Shown: positions 40,147-53,343, numbered from the stretch's first letter. The stretch is 64,000 nucleotides of DNA from Linderina pennispora (GCF_002104995.1 NW_024468251.1:248001-312000); one strand, 5' to 3'. Notes: generated from the sequence alone by a model not told the origin. Made by a program: numbers and translations.

Positions 40147-41570
40147 ATGGGAAAGAGAATTCTGTTCGCCACTGGGTTCAGCCGGAACACGCGCGCCCGC
40201 GATCTGGCCAGCGAGTTTGAGCGGTAAGCTGACAAATATCTCTACAGTTGCGGAATCTTGAGATTCGCATTGGCGTGTCCGCCCAAAAAACACTTGCTCG
40301 CTGACCGGCATGCGCACATCACCTACCTCTGATCTAGTTACGGACGCCTGGTTCGCTGCGACATTCCGGCCTCTCGCCGCGACTCCAACAAGCTGTAAGT
40401 ACACGTACTGACGAGCGATTTGCCTATTGTATACTCACCCTCCATCCCCCTCCATCCCGACGCAAATAAACGTCGCTCGCACGCACGCACGGCTCGCTCG
40501 TACGTTCGGCATCTCTCTCCCTGTCACACACATGCAATCTCGGCGGCTTCGCTGCTGTTATGAATGTTACCAAAACGCAACAATCTGTCGACCTTCGATA
40601 TTTCTCACGCTGTGCGTTCTTTTCAAACCCGCCCGTTTCGCCACCAACACAATACACGCCCAAGCGCTTGCCACGCTGCCTTTCCCTCTACTGCGACCTT
40701 TGAGGAGGGATAGTGGGTATTTCCGGAGCCATTCCCGCTCGCCAGCCGCGAAATGTCACGACTGCTGGCGGCTATCTCTCCCCATGTCGGGCGTAAATCT
40801 TCCCTGTGCGTAGTTTTGCTGATATGCCATTGCCTTGGTCTTATATTACCACCAAATACACATCAGTTTCTGAACTCTGCATCCTGCCGTTGGAGATCAT
40901 CATCACGCTTTTCCTAATTTTCCTGGGCCTCCTGCATGGCTCTACACATTGCATTAGGTTTGCCTTTATCGAGTACGAGGACTCGCGCGACGCCGAGGAT
41001 GCCTTTGAGCGCATGCACGACCAGTACATTGATGGCGCCCGCATCTCCGTGCAGTGGGCCAAGCGCCCGCCTGCCCGCTCGTGGCGCTACGATGAGGAGG
41101 AGGAGCGTCGCCGTGGTGGAAGCAGCCGCCGCCGGTCGCGCTCGCGCTCGTTCTCCCGGTCCCGCAGCCCGTCGCGTCGCGACCGTCAGTCCCGCAGTCG
41201 CCGCTACTCGCGCAGCCCCGCGGAGCGCGACTACAGGCGCGAGCGCACGAGCGGCCGTGGTGGCCGCGACGAGGAGAGGCAGTACAGCACCAGCCGCCAC
41301 CGCTCCAGATCACCGGTTCGCTCCCGCTCTCCCGTGCGTTCCCGGTCCCCCATGCGCCGCTCGTCGAGGTCTCCCGTGCGCTCCCGGTCGCCTGTGCGCT
41401 CTCGCTCGCCTGCGCGTTCTCGCTCGCCTGTGCGCTCCCGGTCGCCCGTGAATGACCAGCGCATGGATGAGCCGGCGCACGATGGCCGCGATGATGTCGA
41501 GCCGAAGCAGGACCACGACTCCTACGACGACAACGCCGCTGACCAGTCGCCGGCGCACAGCGACAACTAA
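40147..41570 (+). CDS. SR-family splicing factor, RRM plus RS domain (248 aa, 3 exons)
   Basis: Exons 40147-40223, 40338-40394 and 40958-41570. Both introns have GTAAG donors and TAG acceptors, and the joins are in phase (total 747 nt). The RRM has RNP2 ILFATGFSRNT, which spans exon 1, and RNP1 LFAFIEYEDS at the exon 2/3 joint; the loop YGRLVRCDIPASR is encoded by the 57 nt exon 2. The C-terminus is an RS domain with tandem RSRSPVRSRSPxR units and an acidic tail. SR proteins bind exonic enhancers and recruit spliceosome components in the nucleus. The second intron (563 bp) is far longer than the others in the window, which in SR genes often reflects regulated splicing. Confidence 0.9.
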
Positions 41571-42374
41571 AGCGGGAGTAGTTATTTTTCAATATTTAGC
41601 ATCGTGTAAAAGCCTGCCTTCCCCACACCATGATTTTTTTTTCTCTTGCAGCGCACCAGCCATTTCTGAACAGCAGGGTCTATTTTGGACTCTCCACCAA
41701 TGTCCACAGTAAAATGAATTGGCGTGCCTTCTAGACCTTGCGATAGTCGCCATTTCTCTGTCGTCGTAGAGGAGAGAGGGGGCCAGCCATGAACCCGCCC
41801 TGCCCTGTCCAACCACGGCTAAAAATTAGCATACTGCCGATCATATGATAACTGCGAGACACCATTTGAATGTATAGGCCTCGGCAAATGGCTCAATGGC
41901 CAAAGTGAACGAAATGGCTGTCCCTTGGTCAGTCTCGGCCGTTCTTTTTTGTCATGGGTTTTTTGCCCGATATACGGGGCCACCATTTGCATTGAATGTC
42001 CCGATAGAAGAAAAATGCTGCAATTTAGTGAGGGGTCCCTCTGGCTGTCCGGGTGATGGGGACAAGTCAAACAACGCAGCGCATACAATCAGCATGTGGT
42101 GGAGAACCTTTTTGCTTTCCAAGATAACGGAGGCGCTTCAGGCAATAAATAGTGTCGCAATTTCTGCTCTCCCCAGCCCAACCATGTTCTGCCGTGAATG
42201 TGTATCCGAACGCCTCTTCTATACTTCCCTCCCCTCCCACCTCCCCCCACGCCTTCTGAGATAGTCGAACCTTTTGTTTCCTATTTTATCTCTACTAACA
42301 TTTCGCCCTCGTCCCTCGCTTTATTTCCTTTACTTCGCCTCTACTACTACATTCGCCACTTTTTCCTAAACAAG
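41571..42374. other. Intergenic, no gene seen
   Basis: Contains the terminator region of the SR gene and the promoter of the OPT gene (pyrimidine-rich from about 42220). Nothing else recognised. Confidence 0.5.
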
Positions 42375-44711
42375 ATGACCAAGGCGACCGATATTGCCAA
42401 TCCAAGTATCCAGGACCTGGCCGCCCAAAGCTACACAGACATCAATTCAGCACAATGGATGACTCCGCCCGAAACCGCCGGCCACTTGCAGCAGGACGGT
42501 GGTCACGAGCAGTTTTTCCCCGATGATGAGATGACACCCGTCGAGATGCAGGCATCCGAGAAGCAGCCGAAAGACATCGAGACGGCACTGGACAAGGAGG
42601 AGGAGGAAGAGGACTCCCCTTACGACCTCGTGCGCTGCTCTGTGTCCAACAAGGACGACCCGTCCATGTACTCCTTTGACTTTCCGTGTGTGGGTTCTGG
42701 GCATGTTGTTCACCGGCATCTTGTCTTTCGTCAACCAGTTCTTTTTTTACCGCCAGAACCAGCTCTCGCTGGGCGGCTCCGTGGTGCAGCTGCTGGCGTT
42801 TCCTGCCGGCTACGTCATGTCGCGCGTGCTACCAACACGTACATTCCGCACATTTGGGTTCGAGTGGACCATGAACCCGGGCCCGTTTAATATCAAAGAG
42901 CACGTGCTCATTTCGATTTTCGCCACGGCGTCCTCGGGCTCGCCATACGCCATCGACGTGGTCACGATCAAGAAGATCTGGTACAAATCCGACCTGGGCT
43001 TTATAGCCAGTCTGCTGTTCATTTTGACGTCGCAAATCATGGGCTACTCGTTTGCCGGGCTGACGCGCGAGTTCCTGGTGTACCCGGCGGCTATGATCTG
43101 GCCGTCGACGCTGATCAGCGTGACGCTGTTCCGCACGTTCCACGAGGTGCAGAACTTTGGCGGCAAGATGACTCCGCACGCGCATGTTCTGGATCTGCTT
43201 CATCGGCAGTTTCATCTGGTTCTTTGTGCCAAACTTCATCATGCCTGCGCTCACATACATCACGCTGCTGTGCTACATTGCCCCCAAGAGCGTCATTGCC
43301 CAGCAGCTCGGTGATGCCTACAACGGGCTCGGCATGATGACGTTTACACTGGACTGGAGCACCATTTCAAGCAACATGGGCTCGCCTATCGCGTACCCGT
43401 GGGTCATGGCATGCAACCTGTTTGCTGGTTTTGTGATCACAATGTGGATCATCACGCCGATCGGCTACTACTCCAACACCTGGGGATCAGGCAACCTGCC
43501 CATCTACACGTCCCACCTGTTCCAGACCAACGGTTCAGCCTACGACATCCACAAGATCATGAGCGAGGACCAGCACCTTGATGCGGCACGGTATGCCGCG
43601 TACGGACCTGTGCGCATGACCTTCCAGTTTGCCATGTCGTACGGCATCAGCTTTGCCGCCATCATCTGTCTGCTTGTATACATTGGCCTGCACCATGGCG
43701 GCGAAATCCTCATGCGCATGAAGCAGTCGCGCTCAATGGACGAGGACATCCACGCCAAGCTGATGCGCAAATACGACGAGGTGCCCAAGTGGTGGTACAT
43801 CCTGCTGTTTGCTGTGACCTTTACCGCGACCATCATCGTATGCGAGGTCTACCACATGATGCCCTGGACATGGGTCCTGGTCTCGGTCATCGTCCCGCTC
43901 GTCTTCACCATCCCCATTGGCATCATCCAGGCTATCAGCAATCAGCAGCCAGGGCTCAACGTGATCACAGAGTTCATCATCGGTTACGGGATGCCGGGCA
44001 ACCCCATTGCCAACGTCACGTTCAAGGTATACGGCTACATCACAATGACACAGGCGCTGAACCTAGTCTCTGATCTCAAGCTGGGCCACTACATGAAGAT
44101 CCCTCCCAAGCACATGTTTGTCGTGCAGCTCGCAGGCACCGTCCTGTCGTCGTTTATCGAGCTGGCTGTCGCGTTCTGGCTCATGAACAGCATAAAAAAC
44201 ATATGTACGCCAGAAGGCTACCCCTGGACTTGCCTTGGCGCCAACACCTTCTATTCAGCCTCGGTACTCTGGGGCCTCATCGGACCCGGCAAGCTCTTCG
44301 GATCAAGCAGCCCGTACCACCCAATGCTGTACATGTTCTTTGTCGGACTGATCCTACCCGTGCCGGTGTGGTACATGCAGAAGCGCTATCCGAACAGCGC
44401 CTGGCGCCACATAAACATCCCTGTTGCCATCTCCATCTCAGGCGGCCATGCCGCCGATGCCTGCCGCCAGTGTGGTCAACTGGTTTATTGGTGCATTTGT
44501 GTTCAACTGGTACCTCCACCGCTACAGAAACGCCTGGTGGCAAAAGTACGCCTTCTCGCTGTCGGCGGGTCTCGACAGCGGCCTTGCAATCTCGGGAATA
44601 GTGCAATTCGGCCTATTCACCAAGCTGACCATGCCCAAGTACTGGGGCTCTGAGGCAAACCACTGTCCGCTGGCGGCCTCCGGTGGTTTCCTCAACCGGC
44701 CCAATTCCTAG
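42375..44711 (+). CDS. OPT-family oligopeptide transporter (three +1 frame changes)
   Basis: Begins MTKATDIANPSIQDLAAQSY with an acidic N-terminal tail. The rest is a polytopic membrane protein: MLFTGILSFVNQFFFYRQ, AYPWVMACNLFAGFVITMWI, GYGMPGNPIANVTFKVYGY, FWLMNSIKNICTPEGYPWTC and NTFYSASVLWGLIGPGKLFG, ending HCPLAASGGFLNRPNS. These are characteristic of fungal OPT transporters (isp4/Opt1), which carry tetra- and pentapeptides or glutathione with protons. Single extra bases near 42690, 43185 and 44460 split the frame into four. Together they add three, so the start and stop remain in register. Confidence 0.92.
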
Positions 44712-45634
44712 CAATTTCAACTGAATATTAGATTATAATGCAAGCTATTGTGCTCTACGTAATACGTGCAGATGGGTAGGGCCATATCGGTACCTGTCAG
44801 TTCTGATCGGCCGGGCTGCAGTGCATATGCGTGTGGGACAAAAAAGGTGGCCAAAAACAAGTCTCATTGTTGCTTTCCCTGTGTGAAGTGCGTGGCGGGA
44901 TGGGCGGAATCTTCCAATAAAAAACGGAGGCATACCTGCGCTATGCCGTCCTTCCCCGCTCGCCCGCATTGTGCGTAGCGAGTAGCCCAACGGCCAGGAG
45001 CGCAGATAGTAGCAATTAATTTCACTGGGAGGTTGGGAGATTTCTGCCGCGGGTTGAGCAGGGGCAGACAGTCTTCACCAACAGCTGGCTTTGTCCACAC
45101 TGAAGTAGCCAGTTTTTGAGTGGTCAGCCAGCAGCAGCAAATGATCTCAAAGGCTGACTGTGCCCCCTACCGATCCTCCTCCACTGCGACTCTGGCAAAC
45201 AAAACAGAGTAGAAGGTGCCGAAGAGATAAAGGAACTGCAGCTGATGACGATGTGGCTACAGTATCAGGAGAAAAATTTTCTTCGTCATCGCAAGATGTG
45301 GGTGCACATGGGATACACACATGTTGCGTGTCGCTGTCCATTGTGCGGGCGCTTTGTATGCATCTCATGTGCATAAACCTGTTTTCGCCGTTTCTGTTTT
45401 GTGCTTTTTGTAATGCACTCAAAAGTGCAATGTCGGCAAGAACAGCAAGCCCCGTGGGTTGTGCGCATCATCCTGACGTAAAAAGAAGCCGGAGAGCAAG
45501 AGTGGGGGAGGGCATGGAGCGCAAGCGGGTGAACGAAAAAGAGTGGGAGTATTTTATTTTCAAATTTACAAGGACGGAATAATGGACAGAAAGAGTACCA
45601 GGTTTGTGTAGGTGAGGGGTGCCTCTAGCACAGG
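44712..45634. other. Intergenic, no gene seen
   Basis: Convergent 3' ends of the OPT gene and the zinc-finger gene. No feature recognised. Confidence 0.5.
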
Positions 45635-46094
45635 CTACCGGATGTTTTTGTGAATCTTGAGATCGTACCACGGGTGTTTTATTTTGATGTGCTTGAGCAT
45701 GTCCTCAAACGTCGGCTGCTCCATCGGACAGAACGAGCACTCGTAGTTTGTCTGCAGGAACCGGTCGAGGTTGTCCAGGTAATCCCCCGGCTCGCCCATC
45801 GACAGCGGCCGCTCCTTCATGCGGTCGCCGCTCTCGAGTGCTTGCTTCACCAGCGGGTCCATGTCACTGCAGTAGGCGTGGGGAGCGCTGCTGCTCAGCT
45901 CGCTCGATGCCGGGGACGCAGTCGGCTCGATCTGGAGGCCGTTGGGAATCTCCATCTCGCTGTAGGCCGAGTCTGCGCGCTGCTTCATGCGCGGGTGCTG
46001 AGCTGTGTCCAGGGGTGCCCGTCTGCAGCGACAGAATGTTTTGTTCAATATCTGGGTGTGGTGGTGGTTGGTGCTTATCGGAAGGAGCACTCAT
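45635..46094 (-). CDS. C2H2 zinc-finger protein (~150 aa, one frame change)
   Basis: Starts MSAPSDKHQPPPHPDIEQN (46094) and, after a one-base shift near 46015, continues LDTAQHPRMKQRADSAYSEM and ends HPWYDLKIHKNIR. A single C2H2-like finger sits at the C-terminus: YECSFCPMEQPTFEDMLKHI then KIKHPW (C-x2-C-x12-H-x4-H). The middle is Ser/Pro-rich and probably disordered. A lone degenerate finger at the very C-terminus suggests protein or RNA contact rather than a classic DNA-binding factor. Specific function unknown. Confidence 0.65.
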
Positions 46095-47386
46095 AGAGGG
46101 CTTAAATGCAACAGGAAAAATTACAGCAACAGGTTTTAACAAAATAATAATAGCGAAAATGGAAACAGGAATAAGGGGTGGATTAAAGTTTGCGTAGGGA
46201 AAAAAGGATGGACGAACGATCAGGCCGGGGGGAACGGAGGCGCCCATTTATAGGTAGAGGTCCAGCTGACTGGCAGTGGAAAGAAGCCGGTTTCTGGTGT
46301 GAAATGAAAAAAAAAAATGACGTCAGGGGTGTATATGGAAAAGCCGTAGTGGAACGCTGCTTTCGGGCCAGATAAAGCGGCAATCAAGTGCGCGATATTT
46401 GTTTTTTTGTTTCTTCAAGGGCTGGTGGTTTGTGTTCATCTGAGCTTGGGCCGTGCGCAGCTCCAGAGCCCAGCCAATTAGTTGTGAGACACTGCCATAG
46501 AAGGGACAGTTTTCAGTGCAGCGAATTGAACAGCTCGATCACTGACCCCGCAGCCCAATCACCGGCTATGCGGCGCTATGAATGACGTGAGGGTGCTAAT
46601 ACCGACGCTGAAGTTAGCGCATATCCTTGACAGCATCTACGGACTCCACATTACAGCAGCCGCATATGAGATGGAGCACATGCGTGATTGTCTTCACGCC
46701 ATGACCTCATTATGCCAGAGCGTAGGATTCCTTTACATAGCCGCGCGTGCTGTTATAGGCCAGTCCACTAGCGGACAAAAAGACAGCTGCCTCAACAGCG
46801 CGCCTTAGAGTTGGGCGACGGAGATCGGCCAGAGCGTTCAGCCCAGGCTATTGGGTTGCGGCTGCTGGCAAATACCAAGAGCAGAGATGGTCGCGAAAGA
46901 TAAGGAGCTTTGGGGGAGTAGCTAGCAGGCCTAGCGTTCAGTGACATGTGGCAACACACGATTTTTAGATGCCGCCAATCTGTCCCCCATTGTTGTCTCC
47001 CTTTCTCTGCGTTCCTTTGGCTGCGACTTGGCATTGGGCAGGCGCGGCATTTCCTGCGGAACGGCAATCAGATTTCTATTCTAGGCTGCAGTTCTGTCGT
47101 CACGTAGTGGTCGCCGAGCAGACCAAAGCCCCTCTGGCGACTTGTCAGTCTCCCATGTCCAGATCTTCCTGGAGGCTACTGCCGATGTGCATATGTGCTA
47201 TTTGCCACAGAATACCTGGGTGGCGCCCATGTCCGCAAATCGATTGATCACATAATGTGATAGATCCTCGAAAATGGATCGGCCTGTGCATTCGATTATC
47301 GGGCTGCAGCGGCAGATGTCAAAACAAAACCCAGTTCTTTTCCACTCTACCATTTCTGCACATACTATACCGTTTCCCGTACGACG
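46095..47386. other. Intergenic, no gene seen
   Basis: Short unsupported frames only. Confidence 0.5.
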
Positions 47387-49073
47387 ATGTCCACTATTTC
47401 CTTGACCATCAATAGCCTGGCGGGAGGCAGCATTATTGAGAACATTTTGAAGCAGCTCGTCGCCATGTACCCACTGTGCCACGACCAGGCCGTGGACTCA
47501 TATCTGGAGCTCTTCAAGCTTGCTACCATATGCCACCAGTGGATGGAGTGCTTAAAAAAGCCCATGTGTCGTACGGCATTTGTTGTTTGTAAGGGGCGTA
47601 TGGACCAATACCTTCCCGGTGCTATTGCCACCAGGTACAAATGGGTGACAAACATTGGATTCATTGCATCAGCGGGAATGTCACGAGAGACCACTAGTCT
47701 TCTCATCGATAACGGGAGCCAGGGATGGAACGCATCATTTACTCAAGCACTGGAGGAATTTCAGTTCAGTGCGAGCAGCTGGGACAGCATCAAAACACTG
47801 CATATCGGGGCTATTGGGAGAACCCCGCACGACGATGCACTCGCATGTCTAGCTCAGAATCTGAGTGCCCTCACTAGGATCACCTGTGGTGAGATAGCTC
47901 ATCACCAAGGCAGACAAAGCCAGGTTTATATACGTACTGCTCGCTCACTTATCCACACCAGTTAGAGGCATATTCTGCCTACAGCCCATATTCGCTGGAC
48001 AGGACTCCCTGAAAAGTTTGCAAGTATAACACGTCTTGATGTTGGTGCTCAGAGCATAGCCGCTTTAACAGGCTGCCAGGAACGTCCCAGTGGCATGTCT
48101 ACGGACCTTGTGCATCGCTGGCCAAATTGATAAGGCTATGTGGTCAGCATTCCAGCATCCTGCAGGCAAGCCCATCGTATTTCCGGAGTTGAGGAGAGCT
48201 ATCGCTGAAATTTAGCTGCTCCCAAATTCCAAACGCCAGTCCACAGCTTTGCTGAATGCAATCTGCACCTTCCTAAACTTCAGAGGCTTTGCGCATACAA
48301 TGCACTCGACCACTTCCGGGACTTTTACAAGCCCTTCCTTGACATGCCGTTATGCTGTCTGCAAGTATCGGAAAGAACGCACAACCTGCCGTATATCCAG
48401 CCTGTACTTATACAGAGCGTGTACACTCTAGAGGTGACTGCTCTTCGATGATACTTGGAACCGACAGAGGACAGATACGGGCCTCTCCAATTCTTTTTTG
48501 ACCATAGCATCGCCTGTTCGCTCAGCAGTACTGGTTTCGCTCGAGTCAGTGTTTTAGCCAAGCTGTCAATTGGCCAGACCTCCAAAAGCTTCAGTTGGGT
48601 TTGCGAGATATCCCTTACCATGACATCGACTGCCTTCTCATGCAGCTTCCACGACTCTGGTACCTCCACATTAATGTCCAGTATTCAATTTGGGTGTATA
48701 CAAAGTAACTGGGATTATCCAAGTGCCGACACTGCTCAATCCACATCCCCAATTAGCACGACCCTCCAGCACCTCAAAATCACAATCAATTGCCTGTGGT
48801 CAAGCTATTATGAACACCAGCTGGCTCCGGCAGCTCATCATCCGAACCCCATCCCTGTTGAAGCTCGACCTGCCAGTGGAATACTCCAATGAGTTTGTCC
48901 AGTTTGTTGAGAGAGAAGGGAAAAACATCTACATTTGGAGGCCAGTGGTTCCCCGCTACGGGCATCTCCTCCAGAGCCGCAGTGATGCATTGGCCAACGC
49001 GACAAGTTCGCACTCAAGTATCATACAAAGATACGTCCCAGCTATTGTTCGCTCGTGGTTTTCTCTTGGCTAG
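47387..49073 (+). pseudogene. Degenerate F-box/LRR-like gene
   Basis: Starts MSTISLTINSLAGGSIIENI. The first 192 residues resemble the F-box-like opening of large fungal expansions (hydrophobic helix, then LELFKLATICHQWMECLKKP), followed by stretches of leucine-rich-repeat character. Coding signal continues downstream in other frames (TTLQHLKITINCLWSSYYEH; WLRQLIIRTPSLLKLDLPVE; EFVQFVEREGKNIYIWRPVV) up to the stop at 49073, but with several stops and shifts. This could be a decayed gene or one hit by repeated indels. F-box proteins act as substrate adaptors of SCF ubiquitin ligases. Family assignment is tentative. Confidence 0.4.
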
Positions 49074-50326
49074 TGAAAGGGTAATTTATAATATGACCAC
49101 CTGAACCGATGTTTGGTGGAAGTAATGCACCAGTACATGACACATGGATAAATGTGGCTGTAGTTATGCGGGGATCCGAATGATATTACTGTGCGGCAGA
49201 CGCAAGGATATATTAGCCACTGCCTGGCATGCAAGGAGAGCCCATTTGCCCCACTTCTAGATTGCATTTCTTTACGTTTTAATAAACAGCGTTGGGAACC
49301 CTTGTTTGGACAAAACGCTAGCAGACAGGAGTCCTGCACTATATCTAATTCACGCTCGAGACATTAGCCCAAGAGTACAATGTGTATAGCACCACGTAAA
49401 TGCATTATATTAGCATCGGACTTGACTAGGCCTAGGTAATCGCATTCGCTTGGTCAAGCGCCTAACGAATATGGTTATTACCATGTAGCCGGGTAGAACC
49501 TATATGAAGTGGTTTCATGGATGAGGTGGGTTGGCCGACTCTGCCTTGATCATGAGGTGCCTTTGTGAATGGATGCCGAGTGTTCACATGTGCAACGTGA
49601 ATAGTGATCGTCCCAACCTCTAAAATGTGTCGGTGGTCAGCAGCATCGAATGCTGAGGGCGAGACTTTTGTGTAAAGGGAGTGCTTTGCGAGAATCTACT
49701 GGCCGATGATGCTACTGCAGACAGGAGCTGGACGAAGTTTTTGGCCACATCCTGCCCCCACAAATAGCACCTGTCGGCGTGTTAGGCACAGTTCTTGGAA
49801 TTGCCACTGAATAAAGCTCCGTAGTCACTGCAAGCTGTTTTGTGCTAGTGAGCATTGCACCCTCCTTCTGTCCTCCTCACAAGCACCGGCAGCACAGGCG
49901 CACTGTCAAGAAGAGCTGTCTGTATTTCCAAGGTATATAGAGCCTGCCACCTCTCGAACATACATTAAATTGAGGATATTCTTGAAGTAAAGCCTCCTTT
50001 ACAAAACCTACATACATACTCGCAGATCCAGAAACAAACAAATCAACTTTTCGGACTATATCATAAAGCATGAATGGTTTCTACCACCTTCATGAGGGCG
50101 GCAAAAGGAGATGGCAATAACGACCTGGGCATCTATAGGCCTATTGACTGTATATCTCACAATATACCAAGCCAAGTTATCTGTTTCATTGCGAGAAGGG
50201 TCAGTAGTTCGTGCAGCCAAGTGGCATAGGTTGAACATTACTGCCCGGAGGACAGGCGCAACAATCCTCTGCAATTATCAATAGCTGTAAATCTGGCCAC
50301 CCTCGTTTTGGAGCGTATCATCAAAT
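49074..50326. other. Intergenic, no gene seen
   Basis: About 1.25 kb with no recognised coding sequence or repeat. Confidence 0.5.
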
Positions 50327-50827
50327 ATGGCCCCTACATGTTTACATATTCAAACAGCACACCCTTCCGGGTATGCTAATACCAGGAGAGCTGAGGTCAT
50401 ACTGTCTTGGAATATATGCCAGCAGCACAATACAATTCTCTACATTAGCCGTGGTTTGAGTGCAAGCAATCTGGTGCAGGAGTCCAGCGATAACTTCAGC
50501 TTCAAAGTGGAGGTGGTAGGTAAGCGCCGTAACTGCCTTGGCGACATCGACGTATTGAACTATTTTTCACCTGTTGGTCTTGCAGCTCACCCATGGGTGG
50601 AGACTAGCAGCGGTGTATTCCAGGATGGCGCAACGGCGACAACACCAGATGTGCAGTATCAGCAGTGCTACTACCAGGCGGTCTCACGGTTAAACCAGGC
50701 TGCTAAAAATGGAAAATCAGTTTGGGATTCATCAAAGGGAAAAATCAGCAGGCTAGCACGAATTCAGTCCCTTCTCTGCTCATCTCTGTTCAGGAATTTC
50801 GTAGCCTTCCTCAATTACATAGTTTGA
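50327..50827 (+). CDS. Unidentified open frame (166 aa)
   Basis: Begins MAPTCLHIQTAHPSGYANTR. Its second half (SDNFSFKVEVVGKRRNCLGD, SPVGLAAHPWVETSSGVFQD) looks more protein-like than the first, suggesting a fragment of a larger decayed gene. No signal peptide, membrane span or family recognised. The stop lies 20 bp before the DnaJ gene start. Confidence 0.25.
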   Translation: MAPTCLHIQTAHPSGYANTRRAEVILSWNICQQHNTILYISRGLSASNLVQESSDNFSFKVEVVGKRRNCLGDIDVLNYFSPVGLAAHPWVETSSGVFQDGATATTPDVQYQQCYYQAVSRLNQAAKNGKSVWDSSKGKISRLARIQSLLCSSLFRNFVAFLNYIV

Positions 50828-50846
50828 AGAAAGAAAAAACACGACA

Positions 50847-51867
50847 ATGAGAATAAAGTTTGTGCTTCTGGCGTTCCTGGCGCTGGTCCACGGCGGCGGT
50901 AGCATGGGAGAAAATCGACCACGAGATCTTTGAGCTCTACGACTCGGTCAAAGCGCAACGAGGCGACATCCTGACTGGTACGAGCTCCTGGGCATTGAGC
51001 CAAAAGCATCGCTGAAGGAGATCAACCGTGCGTACCGCAAGCTGTCGATGAAGTACCACCCGGACAAGCGCAAGCAGAGCGCCAAGAAGCTGACCGAGGC
51101 GGACACGAAGCGGTTCGAGCGCATGGGCCTGGTGGTCGGCGTGCTGCGCGACAGCTACGCGCGCGAGCGGTACGATTTCTTCCGCAAGAACGGCGTGCCC
51201 ATGTGGCGCGGCACCGGCTACATGTACAGCAGGTGGCGGCCGGGCTTCGGCTCCGTGGTGACCGGCCTGGTGGTGTTTGTCTCGGCCATGCAGTATCTGT
51301 TCCAGAAGCTGTCGTTCTGGCGCGCGCAGGAGCGGATCAAGGCGCTGGAGGAGGAGCAGAGGAAGCGCGGCGGCAGAGTCAAGGTGCGTGCCGAGCAGAC
51401 GCAGCAGCAGACAAACAGGCGTGATGCGCAGACAGCAGCGCGGCTCGCCGCCCACCACTGACTATGAGGACTCGGGGTTTGAGGGCAATAATGACGAGCT
51501 GGACGCGAACCAGATCAACACAGGTTGGCGTGATCAACCCCTATGCGGTCAAGCCTGCCAGCATCCGCCGGGTCATGGCTGTTGCGCTTGCCCGTGTGGG
51601 TCGCGAAGACTGTGCTGGGTGCTGTAGGCCTATACAAGCCTGCAGAGGAGGACGATGGACGATGACGAAGTCGTGGTGAGCGGCGGATCGGAGACGACTG
51701 CCGATGGCCGCTCGGGCAAGGACATTCTGCAGCAGGTCGCCGGCGATGCACTGGCAGCGCAGAACGCCAACGATATGGACAGCAAGGATCTGGAGGCCAG
51801 GGTCAAGAAGGCGTCCAACAAGGCCAAGAAGCTGGAGGCACGCCGTCGCCGCATGCCGGTGGTCTAA
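50847..51867 (+). CDS. ER membrane DnaJ protein, ERJ5-like (several frame changes)
   Basis: Begins MRIKFVLLAFLALVHGGG, a signal peptide, and after early frame changes (near 50890 and 50960) enters a J domain: YELLGIEPKASLKEINRAYR and MKYHPDKRKQSAKK with the HPD motif, ending ARERYDFFRKNG. A hydrophobic segment, GFGSVVTGLVVFVSAMQYLF, follows as a single membrane span. The C-terminus has charged cytosolic helices (LEARVKKASNKAKKLEARRR) and ends at 51867. Further shifts lie near 51460, 51525 and 51600. The lumenal J domain plus membrane span matches fungal Erj5/DNAJC1-type proteins, co-chaperones of BiP/Kar2. Confidence 0.8.
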
Positions 51868-51960
51868 AAACACGCACATTCACAGGGGCACTTTTCTTCT
51901 CTCTTCACTTTTTGCAATTTTTCCTCTAAATGCGACGCTTCAATCATTTGTTTGACGGTA

Positions 51961-53343
51961 ATGCACAAATCGGGCCATGAAAACGAACGACCGCCGCGAC
52001 AACGAGGCTCGGGCAGCAAGAAACAGCTGTTTGACCCAGCTACCAGCACGATGAAGCCGGCCAGCAACAGACGAAACAGGGCCACGCCTGCAGTGCCGAC
52101 CATCCTGGCCCGTCCAGCCGACGCGCCTGCCAAGACTACCGCCAGCAACGGTGCCTCGCGGCCAGTCCAGCTGCTAGTCCGTCAGCACAGCGCCCCATCT
52201 AGCCAGGCAGTGCCGGCGACACCAGCACCGACCCGGCCAGCCACCAGCACCAGCGGGCAACCGCGCCCAGCTCCACCTAGGGTCCCCGCAGAGAAGCTGT
52301 TTCCAGAGCGCGCACTCGGCAAGAAGCCGCTTATCTCGGCGTCCGGGCGGCTGGACCTGCAGACAGCGCGCAAGTATCTGGGGTCAGTGCAGCTCAGCTC
52401 GACAGGTGGGCGTCATTGGCATGCAGGGCGTGGGCAAGTCCCTGGTGATGGCGCAGGCTGGCCGGGCCGTACTCGAGCCGCATATTCGGGGCAGATAGGA
52501 CCCTGGGCGTGGACTTTTGGGTGGCAGGGGCCGGCGTGCTGCTGGTGGATACGCCGCCGATGCTGGCCTCCAGGGTGCGTTCGGCAGGCATGCCACGCTG
52601 CACGCAAGCACGAGGAGAAGCGCGACTACGCTAACGACCTGCAGCTGGCCACGCTGATGCTGCAGATCTGCGATACGCTGCTGGTAGTCACCGATGCGCC
52701 AGCCTGCAAATCTGCCGCTGGCGCAGCTCCTGGCCAGTGCAGCCGACATGGTTCCCAATATCCCGGGCCTCCGCCCGCCCTCCAGACCAGCACAGGCAGC
52801 TGACAAGGCCACCGGCTGCGCTCTGCATATTGTTGTGAACTGCCATAGCACCACTGTCCTGCGGCGCGGCGGTAGACAAGAAAAAGATTGCGCTGACCTA
52901 CGAGCGCCTCACCAGTATCCGCGTATCGGATGTAACGGTTCTGGGCAGCTTGGACACCAAGCAGCCGGTGGACTCGCATGTCCAGGATTGCGCGCCAGTG
53001 GGCCGACCCGCAGTTCTCCCTGTATCCGTCGTTCCACAGCCCCCGGTCGCTGGTTTCCTGGGACGAAGCATGCATGGCCAGCCACGGCGGCGCTCCGCGT
53101 GAAAGCCATGATGGCATAGAGGAGCTGCGCCGCGCCGTTATGTATGTAGCGCAGGCCGCTGGAAGCAGAGGGCGCCTGGCTGGCAAAGTGCGTCAGAGCA
53201 TGGGAGTCCATCCGCCGATCGGCGTTTCTCCTCGAGGCCGCCGGCGGTCTTCGCCCAGCGACAGCATATCGGAAAAGCAGGCTGAAGCCAGCTCCTACAG
53301 GCAGGAGGCAGAACCGCGGCAGAAATCGGGCTGCATCCGGTAG
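51961..53343 (+). CDS. SMG9: SMG9-like nonsense-mediated decay factor (several frame changes)
   Basis: Starts MHKSGHENERPPRQRGSGSK. The first ~150 residues are Pro/Ala/Ser-rich and disordered; a G-domain-like fold follows. VGVIGMQGVGKSLVMAQAG is a P-loop, GVDFWVAGAGVLLVDTPPML resembles the switch region, and DYANDLQLATLMLQICDTLL leads to VVTDAP. The last part (LTYERLTSIRVSDVTVLGSL; AWLAKCVRAWESIRRSAFLL) fits the SMG9 C-terminus. SMG9 works with SMG8 on the SMG1 kinase that phosphorylates UPF1. Frame changes occur near 52405, 52490, 52600 and 52870-53000. The end is approximate. Confidence 0.65.

Noticed and set aside
40966-41592. 208-codon minus-strand Ser/Arg/Ala-rich frame
   Set aside because: Shadow of the RS-domain repeats of the SR protein gene.
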